DNA of 64,000 nt from Pyrus communis (lineage: Eukaryota > Streptophyta > Magnoliopsida > Rosales > Rosaceae): assembly GCF_963583255.1 (NCBI RefSeq), contig NC_084815.1:7363724-7427723 (forward strand). Reading direction: 5' to 3'. Shown in pieces: positions 21,508 through 31,573 of this stretch. The position numbers and the translations under genes were made by a program. How positions within the stretch are numbered: position 1 is the first letter of the stretch; each line of letters begins with the position of its first letter. The notes below the pieces were generated by a model that saw nothing but the letters and a program-made list of their open reading frames with translations, was not told the origin of the DNA and ran no database searches.

Positions 21508-22935
21508 TGATGAGTCAGTTTCATATTATATATTTTACCCTATTCTTAATATGTTTTGGTAATTATTTTGGTAGAATTTCGATACTTTGATTTATATTTC
21601 TAATATAGGACATCTGACTTCCTCTGAACAAAACATGATCAAACGGATGAATTTGGGAGTGATTTAAAGTGGAGGACATTCGTGTGCCTCTTGGCGTGTT
21701 CGTGTCAAAATTTGGGTTTTTTCTACTAAGCGGTTATTTTCTGGCAACGGAATAAAGGAGCAGTGCGTAGTGCTGAAAAATGACGTTTCTGGGCTTAAAT
21801 TGCGTTTTTGGAGCCCAAGATGACCTCTGTTGGGTTTGTGGCATTCTGGAGAAGTGTTTAGAGTATTCCAAACCTTAAATCCAGCTATATTGGGCCAGTT
21901 TTGGAGTAGCTTAGGGGTCCAAAATGTGGCTGTTCAGATTTTAGGCGAGTTTTACCATTTAATTTTGGATTATGTTTCCTATTTTATTTTAGTTATTTAG
22001 TTTCCTAGTTCGATTGGAAAACCTTTTATTAAGAGGATTTAATTTCTAGGTTAAATAAGCTTGGCCGCCCTATTCCTAGCATCAACTTCTTCTCCGTGCA
22101 TCCTTGAAGAGAGGAAATTGATCAAGTGTAGAAATTTTCAGACTTTTTCCATTCAAGGTGTTTTCGTTTTTTTGTTAATTCAATAAAGAACTTTGTGATT
22201 TCTATTATGAATATGCGTAACTAATTCTCTTTTTGCTAGGGTGAGGCCACGAGTCTTAGTAAGAATATGTAGTTTCTCTTCAATTTGCTTATGATTATAT
22301 GCATGTAGGTTTTCGAATTATTGATCACTGGTTTTAACTATCTAATTGTCTTGATGCTTGATCACCATTAGGATGTTTAGAAAAGTAATTCGATGCAATT
22401 TTGGTCGGAGGTCGGTCCCTGAATTTGACGAAGGCTTTTTTGTGATTAATATGTGCAAGTTCACTTAGGATGAATACCACATCTTGAGGGTTGCATGGTT
22501 TTTCAAAAGGTTTCACATAACTTAATGAGTCATGCATGTTTAAATTTGATCTGAATACCACAGATGGATTGCATGTTTGATATACGCTCTATGTTGGGGG
22601 TCCAAGTAGGCATATATTAGGAAAACCTAACCTTCAAATATGCATGTATAAGTCATAAGTAATTGAAAGAACTATATAGGATTGTTAAGGTGACGGCGGA
22701 TCCTAGTGCGTTCTTAATTTGATTTCCACAAAACTGTTTCTTTTTTCTTCACCTTAATATTGCATGTTAGTTTACTTTTATTAAATTAGGTCATAAAAAT
22801 CAATCATCTCAATTTTTGCGTTACAATAATTAATTGGAATTTGGTTTGCTTCAATTTATTTAATAATCCCGATGAAGAACAACCTTGCGATAACCGTTTA
22901 TACTACAATAATCTTGTCATTCTTGCAAGTATCAT
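21508..22935 (+). mobile_element. LTR-like retrotransposon sequence (family also at 52020)
   Basis: It begins TGATGAGTCAGTTTCATATT and continues with a tattttaccctattcttaat block. The same sequence is found on the minus strand at 53478 downwards. The right end is placed by where similarity to the second copy fades (about 22930, after cttgcaagtat). No protein-coding part is present, so it is a solo LTR or an LTR fragment. No target duplication could be confirmed. Confidence 0.6.
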
Positions 22936-22976
22936 AGGAGTTTATGAATGTCAAGAACTTCTTTACGGCTCTAAGT

Positions 22977-23273
22977 CTCTTATGTCTAAAAGTATGACAT
23001 ATATCACAACTACCTCTAAGGCTACATCTTAAGACTCATCATTTTGCACAATTGCAAGTAATCATGAACAAATTTGGGTCCCCCCAATTTAGGAACTTCT
23101 TTTGCATAGATTAGGGCAGACTCACATAAAATCTCTCTAGTTAATGCAAAACACCTCCAAAATAGTTTTTTTTTTCTTAAGGAGCACCTATGTTTTCACA
23201 AGTAGGTGGCTTCTTTCGATTTCATATAAAGTAGATGCAAGTACATTTTCATCACTCTATTGAGAACATATTT
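22977..23273. repeat. 297-bp direct repeat, right copy
   Basis: Partner of 21163-21459, equal in length. A shorter piece, tttatgaatgtcaagaa(c/t)tt, also occurs at 22941 and 23373, so the surroundings are duplicated too. Confidence 0.85.
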
Positions 23274-24067
23274 CAACCATGAGTAGCCATGAAATTTCTT
23301 GCACCTTGAACAAACATTTTTCCACGAAGGATCTTATGTCAATCCTATGGTGATATAATAATCAAAATGATGTTTTATGAATGTCAAGAATTTCTTTACG
23401 GGTCCAAGTCTAGTACTGATATATGATTATTCATAAATGGCTTGAGTTGGTCAATCATCCACTTCTCAAATAAACTGCGCATAAACGATTTGTGAATAAC
23501 GAGCATACACACTTTTATCACCAGGATTGATGAGTTTATATACAAATACCTCAAATAGTGTATATATCATTTCTTGGTTCTTAGACATGTGCCATACAAG
23601 ACTTAGTCATACAATTTTCAATCCAGCTAATAAGAAATTAAATTAAAAAAAAATACAAAAGGTCAACCTGTAGTGCGACCACCCTAGCCAGTGGAACCGA
23701 CTGAGAACGATCCTCTACCGCTTGATGGAACCAAAGAACCATCAGCTGTTAATCATGCTCTGATCAGACGGTCATGATTCATCCACCAGGTTAGGGTTCT
23801 TGTTTTCTTAGAGATCAAGGATAGAGAGGTACAATCCTTAAAAATAGATCCTGTTCATGTAAGGTCTTAATGCAGGTGGACAAGTCAAGCTATATAAACT
23901 GCATCATTTCCTAGCGACTGGTCGATATGGGACTCTGTGGCACTCGGTTTTATTCATTCGCTCACTGATTTGAACCTTCTATGTGCACAAAACTGAGAAT
24001 ACAGTCTCTTTAGCTTTTCCAGATTTCAAGTCTTCATCTTAATCTTTCAAGATTTCTTCCCGTTTCC
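23274..24067. other. spacer and upstream region of the PPR gene
   Basis: No gene is recognised. The last 100 bases before 24068 are pyrimidine-rich and may be a 5'UTR. Confidence 0.4.
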
Positions 24068-24135
24068 ATGATTTTCAACGTTTCGAGTTCTCATCTCTCC
24101 ACTCCAAGCTTGCTCTGCTACTTCGAACCCATCAC

Positions 24136-26226
24136 TTGAAATCCCACTACCACCACATCGCCCCCTCTCCTTCTTCTTTTTCTTCTTCGTCAAGCTCGGT
24201 GCTGCTGCATTCATGCCAGAACCTCCAGACCCTGAAACAGGTCCACGCTCGTATCCTGGTCTCAACTGGGATCCAGCCCTCTTCCCATTTTTCAAAGTTA
24301 TTCACTCTGTACGCTCGTTTCGATGACCTCGACAGCGCCGTTTCGGTTTTCGGTTCGATTCGAGAACCAAATACCATGCTGTGGAATTTAATGATGAAGT
24401 CCCATGTCGAATGCGGTCTTGTTGATTCGGCTCTGTTGCTGTACAAGAAGATGCGTGAGTTGGGTGTTTCGCATGATTGCTTTACGTTCCCGATTGTAAA
24501 CAGGGTGGTTATGTTGCTTGGGGGTGAAGTTGGGTATGCAGGAATGGTTCACTGTGTGGCAATTCAAATGGGTTTTGGAATGGATGTGTATTTTGGTAAT
24601 ACAATGATTGATTTTTATGTGAAATGCGGAGCAATTGATCATGCTCGTATGTTGTTTGATGAAATGTGTCAAAGAGATTTGGTTTCTTGGACATCGATGA
24701 TTTCCGGGTATGTTTCGGGGGGGAATGTTGCCTGTGGGTTGAGCTTGTTCAATGAAATGAGGTTGGAGTTGGAACCGAATTCCGTTACTATGTTGATCAT
24801 GTTGCAAGGATGTTGTGGCACTGAAAGTGCAATATGTGGAAGTCAATTTCATGGTTATGTGATTAAGAATGGTTTGCTGTATGATGCATCTGTGCAGAAC
24901 TCAATCTTGAGAATGTATGCTAAATTAGGTACAATCAACGAAGTTGAAGGCTTTTTCAGCGAACTTGATAGAAGGGATGTCGTCTCCTGGAATATCTGCA
25001 TTTCGATTTTTTCTTCGAGAGGGGATGTTGCGAAAGTAAGAGAGTTGTTCAATGATATGCAGGGCAAAGTGGCGCCGGGCGTTGAGACATTAACTTTGGT
25101 TATATCAGCATTGGCCAAACATGGGATTCTTTCCCAAGGTGAAAGCTTGCATTGTTTGGCGACAAAACGTGGGCTTTGTGATCACGTTTTGCAGACATCT
25201 TTGTTAGACCTCTATGCCAAGTGTGGAGAATTAGGAATCTCAGATAGGCTGTTCAGAGAAATCCCTCACAGGAACACCATTACGTGGGGTGCAATGATGT
25301 TTGGCTTCATTCAAAATGGTTGGTTTAATGAAGCTGTTGGACTGTTACGCGAAATGCAAGCTTCGGGTCCGGAACCAGGGGCTGAGATACTAAGAAGCCT
25401 CGTTGATGCATTTGCAAACCTAGGTGCTTTGAAGTTGGGAAAACAAATTCATGGCTATATCATAAGGAAATCATTGTATGAAGGCGATGAAAGCTATACT
25501 CCTCTCGAAACCTCCATAATAAACATGTACATAAGATGTGGTAGCCTATCTGCAGCTAGAGTGTGTTTTGATAGAATGTTGGTCAAAGATATAGTGACTT
25601 GGACATCAATGATTGAGGGCTATGGGAGCCACGGACTTGGTTTTGAAGCCTTGAAACTTTTTGACCTGATGATTAGAGAAGGAATAAGACCAAATAGTGT
25701 CACCTTCATAAGCTTGTTATCTGCTTGTAGCCATTCCGGTCTTGTGACTGAAGGTTGTGATGCTTTTTGTTCCATGAAATGGAAGTTTGGTATCGAACCT
25801 GATTTAGACCATTACACTAGCATTGTCGATCTCTTGGGTCGATCTGGGAAGCTTAAAGAGGCCTTAGCTGTCATTATGAAAATGATGACTTTTCCGGATA
25901 GTAGGATTTGGGGTGCTCTTCTTTCAGGATGTAGAATTTACAGTCTCAGAGATGTTGGGGAGTATGCTGCTCAGAGGCTCTTGGAACTAGAACCTGATAA
26001 CGCTGGGTACCATACTCTGTTGAGTAACACACAAGCTAGTGTTGGACAGTGGGATGAAGTAGAAGAGACGAGGAGAGTTATGAGCGAGATGGATCTAAAG
26101 AAGATGCCAGGGTGGAGCTGCATTGAGGCTGAAGGAAGAATTTATGGGTTTGTTTCGGGAGATAGATCACACCATCAAGTGGAGGAAATTTATGAAGTAT
26201 TGGAATGTCTATGCAGGATGCAATAG
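24136..26226 (+). CDS. pentatricopeptide repeat protein, PLS class with E/E+ domain
   Basis: An open frame of 696 codons in one exon. From about residue 25 on it is a run of degenerate 31-36-residue PPR motifs (for example DVYFGNTMIDFYVKCGAIDH, DIVTWTSMIEGYGSHGLGFE). It ends in an E domain (WGALLSGCRIYS...LLELEPDNAGYHTLLSN) and an E+-like stretch (GWSCIEAEGRIYGFVSGDRS). There is no DYW deaminase domain. Such proteins bind single RNAs in chloroplasts or mitochondria, most often for C-to-U editing. The frame opens with TTG, not ATG: it is open back to a TAA at 24040, and its first ATG is at 24376 (residue 81), inside a repeat. An ATG at 24068 in the neighbouring frame gives 23 residues before TGA at 24137, so a one-base deletion near 24135 would explain the missing start. 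Function may therefore be impaired. Confidence 0.85.
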   Translation: MKSHYHHIAPSPSSFSSSSSSVLLHSCQNLQTLKQVHARILVSTGIQPSSHFSKLFTLYARFDDLDSAVSVFGSIREPNTMLWNLMMKSHVECGLVDSALLLYKKMRELGVSHDCFTFPIVNRVVMLLGGEVGYAGMVHCVAIQMGFGMDVYFGNTMIDFYVKCGAIDHARMLFDEMCQRDLVSWTSMISGYVSGGNVACGLSLFNEMRLELEPNSVTMLIMLQGCCGTESAICGSQFHGYVIKNGLLYDASVQNSILRMYAKLGTINEVEGFFSELDRRDVVSWNICISIFSSRGDVAKVRELFNDMQGKVAPGVETLTLVISALAKHGILSQGESLHCLATKRGLCDHVLQTSLLDLYAKCGELGISDRLFREIPHRNTITWGAMMFGFIQNGWFNEAVGLLREMQASGPEPGAEILRSLVDAFANLGALKLGKQIHGYIIRKSLYEGDESYTPLETSIINMYIRCGSLSAARVCFDRMLVKDIVTWTSMIEGYGSHGLGFEALKLFDLMIREGIRPNSVTFISLLSACSHSGLVTEGCDAFCSMKWKFGIEPDLDHYTSIVDLLGRSGKLKEALAVIMKMMTFPDSRIWGALLSGCRIYSLRDVGEYAAQRLLELEPDNAGYHTLLSNTQASVGQWDEVEETRRVMSEMDLKKMPGWSCIEAEGRIYGFVSGDRSHHQVEEIYEVLECLCRMQ

Positions 26227-26432
26227 GGATTGATTTGAAGTTGCTGATCAGCTAAGTTGACATGCTAATTGACGGATATAGCTGCCTACTCGAAGGGACA
26301 ATGGTTTGTGATACTATCAGGACTTTGCTTTGCAGCAATAGCAGCACGGTAGCAAAATCCAAGTGGTTAGTCAGAAGTTGAGAAGATAAGTGCCAAGTGA
26401 GTTCTAAGATGGCGAGGCACAAGAAGGGGAAG

Positions 26433-26486
26433 GCCTTTTGGGTTTGTTTCTGGCTTTTGGAGATCGATCTCACGCCATCAAGTGGG
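26433..26486 (+). pseudogene. short duplicated remnant of the PPR 3' end
   Basis: The stretch tttgggtttgtttctggctt...gagatcgatctcacgccatc resembles the last codons of the PPR gene (26147-26180, gggtttgtttcgggagatag then atcacaccatcaagtgg), with a small insertion. It seems a local partial duplication, too short to act as a gene. Confidence 0.4.
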
Positions 26487-26679
26487 TTGCGATTCAATAA
26501 GTTTGGATGCTTAAGTAGGAAAATAAGCGGCTACAGGTTCTCAATGTGATACAGCCTTTTCTATTTAGTTGGTAAAGAACGGCGAATTCCATCTGATGTG
26601 AAACAGGGATTTGTAATAAGCCGCGATTCATGAAGTATTTGAAGTTCCTTTCTGCCCGTCATAAGCACGTTAGTAGCAG

Positions 26680-26795
26680 GTGATACTCAAGAGCAGTTTG
26701 CTTCGGAGGCTGTCCGTTGGCGGATCAAGTTCGCCATTACTGGAGGCTGCTGGCATGATGAGCATCGTCGTTGAGACAGAAATATGAAATCGCTC
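26680..26795 (+). pseudogene. stray exon fragment of a PMT-type methyltransferase
   Basis: The 116 bases resemble the start of exon 5 of the methyltransferase gene at 37108. Both begin after an AG acceptor with GTG(A/T)TACTCAAGAG and share gatcaagttc and ttactggagg(t/c)tgctg. Translated, it opens GDTQEQF and then loses frame after the GG-CW region. The intron-side AG is kept, so the copy was made from DNA, not from spliced RNA. It lies 450 bases downstream of the PPR gene. Confidence 0.6.
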
Positions 26796-27311
26796 GAAAA
26801 TCATGCTCAAGTTGAGCATCTGAAACTGCAAGAGATGGATCACAGCCATCGTCCTCGATCTCTCAGGCAAGCTCGTCTCCTTTCATGCCTAACTCAAAAC
26901 CATCTCAGAGTTAGAGCAAGGTGCTTGAACTAAACACCTAATACAGGTCGACATATCGTAATAGCATTCCTCCGAGAACATAAAAAATGTCACGTACAAA
27001 TTTAAGCCAAGTCATAAATATGAATCTCCGGCTGGTAAACTGACGTGTTCATGTCTCGGAAACACGAGGTGGTGGTGGTGGTGGAAGTTTAGTAAACATA
27101 GGGAAGTGGGGACGATGGTGGTGATGGAGGTGATGATGTGGCGGCGTGGACGACTTATCGAAGTAGGGTGGTAGGAATGAAGATGCAGGTATCCCTTGGC
27201 ACATACATTTCCTTACTTGCGGTCTCATTTACGTTCCCAAATAAAACGCTTAGTAGAAATTTGAATGGGGGAGTGATTTCCATACTCGCTCTTTTTGTTA
27301 TCTCCATTGGC

Positions 27312-27369
27312 GTTGGGTTATGCCAATCAAAGGAGAAGAGGTTGGGTTATGCCAATCAAAGGAGAAGAG
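27312..27369. repeat. 29-bp perfect tandem repeat
   Basis: Two copies of a 29-base unit beginning gttgggttatgccaatcaaa, with no difference. It lies in an 87-codon open frame (27138-27401) that has one hydrophobic segment but no known domain. I do not call that frame a gene. Confidence 0.85.
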
Positions 27370-27620
27370 GAAAAGGAGTGCGGAAATCATTACTCATTTG
27401 AATACCGTCAACGTAGAAATTAAGACTATAAAATAGACCAAGTGTATCGAAGAGATGGTAATCATCATGTGTAACACATACTCGTGTAAACCAAAAACAT
27501 TCACATGCGTCTCTTGTACTTGGCATAACCAGTTGTATAGACGACATACAGGAAACCAGCAATCAAACGCTAAGCTTGCCACATAAATCTGTACTTACAA
27601 ATGGTTCAATAATTTCGTCT

Positions 27621-27741
27621 GGGAATTGTTATTAGCACTCCAAAAATCTCATTCTACACTCCAAACTTTCTACATTTGAAAAGAAAAATACATTTATGAA
27701 GAGTGTAAAATGAGATTTTTGAAGTGCCAATAACACTTCCC
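27621..27741. mobile_element. 121-bp foldback MITE
   Basis: The left arm gggaattgttattagcactc and the right arm (reversed) gggaagtgttattggcactt pair over about 40 bases. The arms also share aaaatctcat. The short centre is AT-rich. No clear target duplication is visible. Confidence 0.75.
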
Positions 27742-27749
27742 TTTTGTCT

Positions 27750-28534
27750 AAGCAAGTCATCTGTATGAAGGATTGTTCGTTATCCGCTTCGTTGTTCGAA
27801 CACCTAGACCTGGTAGTATCTGCAAAACAATTTAATCATTGCATTCAGATATCAGGACAACCAAGACTGAAAGAAGTATCAACATATAATTCCAACAGAA
27901 TTTAATTCAAATAACAATTTGATAACAATCACCAACTCAAAAGACCCGAAGCAGAAGATGCCCAGCCCGCACAATGCCATTCGAACATAGTGAGGAAAAA
28001 CGAGAGCTCGAATATGATGAAAAAACTAACGATAATTTATAGATTCACCTCTCAAAAACGAGTAACTATAAATTTAAGTTTCTTGAATCTGATCAGCCAA
28101 GGAAGCAACAAATCACAGATTGACTAGCTTAAACAAATCACAGATTATTTTGCAAATTACCTTATTCATTCGTACATTACTTGCGGACTTTTAGGACACA
28201 TTTCAACCCCTTCAAATTCAATAAGGGATTTCTAGCAAATACCTCTGCATAACCTACTAGCTAGCTATCTGTCATATTTCTGCGATCCGTTCATACGCAG
28301 AAGATCCTTGGATACTAAATTAAAGTAGAGAGCACTCCCAACCACTACTTTCAATCCAAAAGAACAGATGAGCAAAATTATGTAAGGCTTTATGTATTTC
28401 TGAGTCGATCAATAGCATCATTCATTTCTTTAAATTAGTAAAATAAAGATACTGTACCTGAAATAATTGAGACTGTCTTTACAGCCTTCTACTTGCCTTT
28501 GAGATAATGTAAAATCCAACTCCAGTGCAATCTT
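27750..28534 (-). other. possible 3' exons of the nuclease gene or a neighbouring transcript
   Basis: On the minus strand a 77-base segment (28458-28534) is bounded by a good acceptor (ttcttgcag) and donor (gtacagt). A further acceptor (ttgttttgcag) lies at 27820. Joined, they could form a spliced 3'UTR or a small ORF; the 77-base exon reads KIALELDFTLSQRQVEGCKD. I recognise no domain. Only transcript data can decide. Confidence 0.25.
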
Positions 28535-28957
28535 CTGCAAGAACAAATAAAAAATACCAAGAGACCTAGTTCAGGATCACATGGTAAATTTAAACGAGAC
28601 TTTCATGAAGACTTAAACTTTAATAGAAAAATGCATTGTTCGACCAATCCCCGGCTGAGACTTATGTACTACTTAGATCTATCTAATTAAATTTTCCTAC
28701 AAGTAAAACTACGAAACCAATATGATTTGAGCAAACCCCATCAACAACAATACTCTACAGCAATGTAATTACAAAGTAAATAGAGTCTTGGGAAGGACAA
28801 ATATGATGAAGAAGAAATTTGAACGCAATTAATACAAAAGAAAACAACGGACACAAAATCATTTACTCAACTCATCAAAGTCACATTCCAGCTCTTGACG
28901 TGCCATTGATTTCACGAATCAATAAGCTGAAGTGCCTATACTGTGGTTATAGATGAA

Positions 28958-29797
28958 TCAGTTTACCAGTTTGCCATTGATTTCACGCATCAATAACTTG
29001 GAGTTATCAACAACGCGTTTGCTTTCATAAACTATATAACTACACAGTTCATGCCTGGGTGCTGGCTTGAGCCATTTTAATTCAACGAGGGGATCTCTAA
29101 TCTGAGACTTGCTCAAGATCTCCCTCGCTGGCTGGACATGATTCCACCAAAAATCCGAGAGAACTATTTTCAGAACATCCCAGTATTCTGCATCCCGATA
29201 TACCCTGAATAGGCTGCTCCCTTTAGGAGTCCAAACATAGAAATCCATCCAATCCCTGTCAAGTATTTCCATTAAACCCTGAGCCTGTGGAACACAGTAT
29301 CGAGGAATTCGTGACCAAGGGGTAGCCTTCTTCATATTTCCATCAAAAAATGGACACTTAATCTCCAGTACTCCTCGTGAAGGCAATCCGTATACCAGCC
29401 TATCAATCACCCCATCCGGTGAAGCTCCCAGCCAATCCTCTCCAACATTCCTATTACCATAAACTTGAAATTCAGGAAACAAAACAGAATTTCCTGTTAT
29501 CAGCTTGTATCTTTCAAGTGCTTCCTCTTCTTTGATATTGCTCCAACAGGTAGCCAAATTACCCGAAAATGGTTCAAGGGCTCCAATCTTCTCTAGCCAA
29601 AGCTGGCGTCTTCTGTGATGAAAAAAACCAACCGCCGCAGCAAAAGTGCTTGCTGTCAGTTTATTTTTTCTGAGTCCTTGCCAATTTTTGAACCAGTGCT
29701 GAAGACCACTTGAATTAAGAACAGAACAACCTTCAGAAGAAGCAAATCTCATAGAGCAACGAGAAGGGTTGAGAACTTGTCTGCGGTTGGCAAGCAT
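28958..29797 (-). CDS. YqaJ-like PD-(D/E)XK nuclease family protein, organellar type
   Basis: An intact 279-residue ORF. Residues 34-80 resemble the YqaJ entry region (WQGLRKNKLTASTFAAAVGF). The nuclease core follows, with GASPDG (124-129, Asp128) and LEIKCP (144-149, the E-x-K pair) and a QAQ motif (171-173). These are the expected metal-binding and catalytic residues of lambda exonuclease/YqaJ folds. Plant relatives (restriction-endonuclease-like family, such as At1g67660) have an uncharacterised role. An N-terminus rich in R, S and few acids suggests plastid or mitochondrial import. The start ATG follows a 5'UTR intron (29854-30423) with acceptor gttacag and donor gtacgt. Length and end (REINGKLVN) look complete. 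Activity is inferred from the motifs only. Confidence 0.85.
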   Translation of the reverse strand: MLANRRQVLNPSRCSMRFASSEGCSVLNSSGLQHWFKNWQGLRKNKLTASTFAAAVGFFHHRRRQLWLEKIGALEPFSGNLATCWSNIKEEEALERYKLITGNSVLFPEFQVYGNRNVGEDWLGASPDGVIDRLVYGLPSRGVLEIKCPFFDGNMKKATPWSRIPRYCVPQAQGLMEILDRDWMDFYVWTPKGSSLFRVYRDAEYWDVLKIVLSDFWWNHVQPAREILSKSQIRDPLVELKWLKPAPRHELCSYIVYESKRVVDNSKLLMREINGKLVN

Positions 29798-29853
29798 AAT
29801 AGGAGCCAGAACTGAAAAGAACTAGTTGCTGTAGCTTCTCCGACTAGTAGAAT

Positions 29854-30490
29854 CTGTAACAAGAAAACATTTTTATTTTCCGGCAATCCCAATAAAACCT
29901 ACGAATGTGATACTTCATACTTGCAATTCTTGTGTATTGACAGGTTAACAAAAAGGGCAAGCAAGAAGCAAATATCACAGCTCATGGAAAACAAATACAA
30001 GTAAGACCAAAGACATACCAATTGCTACACAACGAACCAGTGTGTCAGTATAAGAAATGTAAACTTATGCATACACGAACACGAATATCCACAAAATCGC
30101 TGATAATTCTCAACATAGATAAAAGGGGGTGGGGGGTTGAGGCGCGTATCTTCCTTGTAACGGCGACAGTGGCTGTGAATTTCAGAGAAACTAGAATTTC
30201 TGCAGGAAATATCCACAAGAACAGCCCCCAGAATCCTAAAGTGTAGCCCTAACTGGCGATTCGTAATCTAATTCTTTCAAATTCAAACCCTAATATTTCA
30301 GTGACCCAGAAAACTAACACCATAGAATTAAAAGGAATCAAAATCAATCACCGAGCATGCCAAAAAACAAAAAGTGGAGCCACCAGTTGCAGAAGAGACG
30401 GGGAGAGAGATTCAGAGACGTACCAAGAGGGGAAGGGGAAGGACATTGGTGAGAGGTTGAAGAAGATCCTGCGGCAGCATTAGACGGTTG
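29854..30490 (-). promoter_or_regulatory. 5'UTR intron and leader of the nuclease gene
   Basis: Minus-strand donor cctcttg|gtacgtctc at 30423 and acceptor gttacag|att at 29854 enclose a 570-base intron. The leader exon extends to about 30490. The small ORFs in this stretch on either strand lack coding character. Confidence 0.55.
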
Positions 30491-30499
30491 AGGCCGGAG

Positions 30500-30960
30500 A
30501 GATTTTGGAATTTGTTAACTGTGTCCGGATGGGCAAGTGTTAGGGTTTAAGCTGGGGGTTTTGTCTGCAACGCTGGGTTTTATTTTTTAATTTTTTTTTA
30601 ATTTTTAAAATTGGACGTCGGGTGACTTTGGATACGATCCATATTTATCAATTATCTTTAACTGAAATTTTGTTAGTATTCAGTTTTTAATTGAAAGCTC
30701 TAAAATTAATGCAATAATGCATTTTTATGTAAGTTATTATAAGTTAAAATTAAAATTTGATATTTGTAATTACTTATATTAATGAGATTTTAAATAAAAT
30801 TAAAGATTTGTGGGATTAAAAATATTAAAAAATAAATTATGCTTATATAAAAAAGTATAGTTTATTCTAACGATATGATTTGTCATTAAGATAAATTATA
30901 TTTAAATAAAACCCATGATTTGCCATTACTTAAATTATTGACATTTTACATACAAGAAAT
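30500..30960. other. AT-rich spacer upstream of the nuclease gene
   Basis: Very AT-rich, without recognisable genes or elements. It contains the nuclease promoter, in which I could not identify individual sites. Confidence 0.35.
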
Positions 30961-30989
30961 TAGAAATTGTTATACACTACATTTTACAT

Positions 30990-31257
30990 ACAAAAAGTTG
31001 GTACCTTTTATACAAAAAAGGTGGTACGTTTTATATAAAAAATGGGTACATTTTGTTTAAAAAAAATGGATACATTTTATATAAAAGAACAATTGGTACA
31101 TTTTAGATTAAAAAAAATAAATAGGTCTTACATTAGAAAACGGGTACATTTTACATAAAATAGGGTACTTACCAAAAAAAAAAAAAAAAAAAGGGTACAT
31201 TTATATATATAACAAACTGATACATTTTTAAAGACAAATGGGTACATTATTAGTAAA
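30990..31257. repeat. degenerate array of GGTACATTT-type units, left part
   Basis: Ten or so copies of a word like (t/g)ggtacattttat follow each other every 22-30 bases, separated by runs of A. The array is interrupted by the Cassandra LTR and resumes at 31574. The same word occurs in reverse in the spacer near 5650. Confidence 0.7.
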
Positions 31258-31262
31258 TTATT

Positions 31263-31568
31263 TATCACATCCCGCCCTGGCCTCCCACTACATTCCGGGC
31301 ACGACTCCACCATAGCACGATATTGTCCGCTCTGGGTCCCAACCAGAACCACGACCACGCCCTCATGGTTTTGTTTCTGGGAACTCACACGAGAACTTCC
31401 CAGTAGGTCACCCATCCTAGGATTGCTCTTGCGTGAACTTGCTTAATTTCGGAGTTACAATGGAAGCTGAAACCAGTGAGCTTCCAAAAGGCCTCGTGCT
31501 AGGTAGAAATAGGAATATACATATAAGGTTTACAGGATCCACTCCCCTGGACGATGTGGAATGTTACA
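31263..31568 (-). mobile_element. Cassandra solo LTR (5S rRNA-bearing TRIM)
   Basis: Read on the minus strand the element starts TGTAACATTCCACATCGTCC and ends ...GGGATGTGATA, 306 bp, flanked by TTATT on both sides (31258-31262 and 31569-31573). Bases 31380-31463 hold a 5S-rRNA-like segment: CTCCGAAATTAAGCAAG and GGATGGGTGACC on the minus strand, matching the internal promoter of 5S genes. This is the hallmark of Cassandra terminal-repeat retrotransposons in miniature. Only one LTR remains, so it is a solo LTR. Confidence 0.92.
31380..31463 (-). ncRNA. 5S rRNA-derived segment within the Cassandra LTR
   Basis: It covers the region from the A box (AATTAAGCAAG) to the C box (GGATGGGTGACC) of 5S rRNA and a little beyond (TGGGAAGTTCTCGTG). 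It is part of the LTR, not a ribosomal gene: the 5' third of 5S is replaced by LTR sequence. It may still bind TFIIIA and recruit RNA polymerase III. Confidence 0.8.
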
Positions 31569-31573
31569 TTATT

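Noticed and set aside
22334..23032. Short ORFs inside the LTR-like insert
   Set aside because: No similarity to gag or pol proteins was seen, and both strands show similar open lengths.
24047..25118. Minus-strand ORFs opposite the PPR gene
   Set aside because: They are reverse-strand shadows of a long coding exon, with no domain.
27138..27401. 87-codon ORF with a hydrophobic segment
   Set aside because: It ends in a 29-bp tandem repeat, no family is recognised, and the context shows no promoter or splice support.
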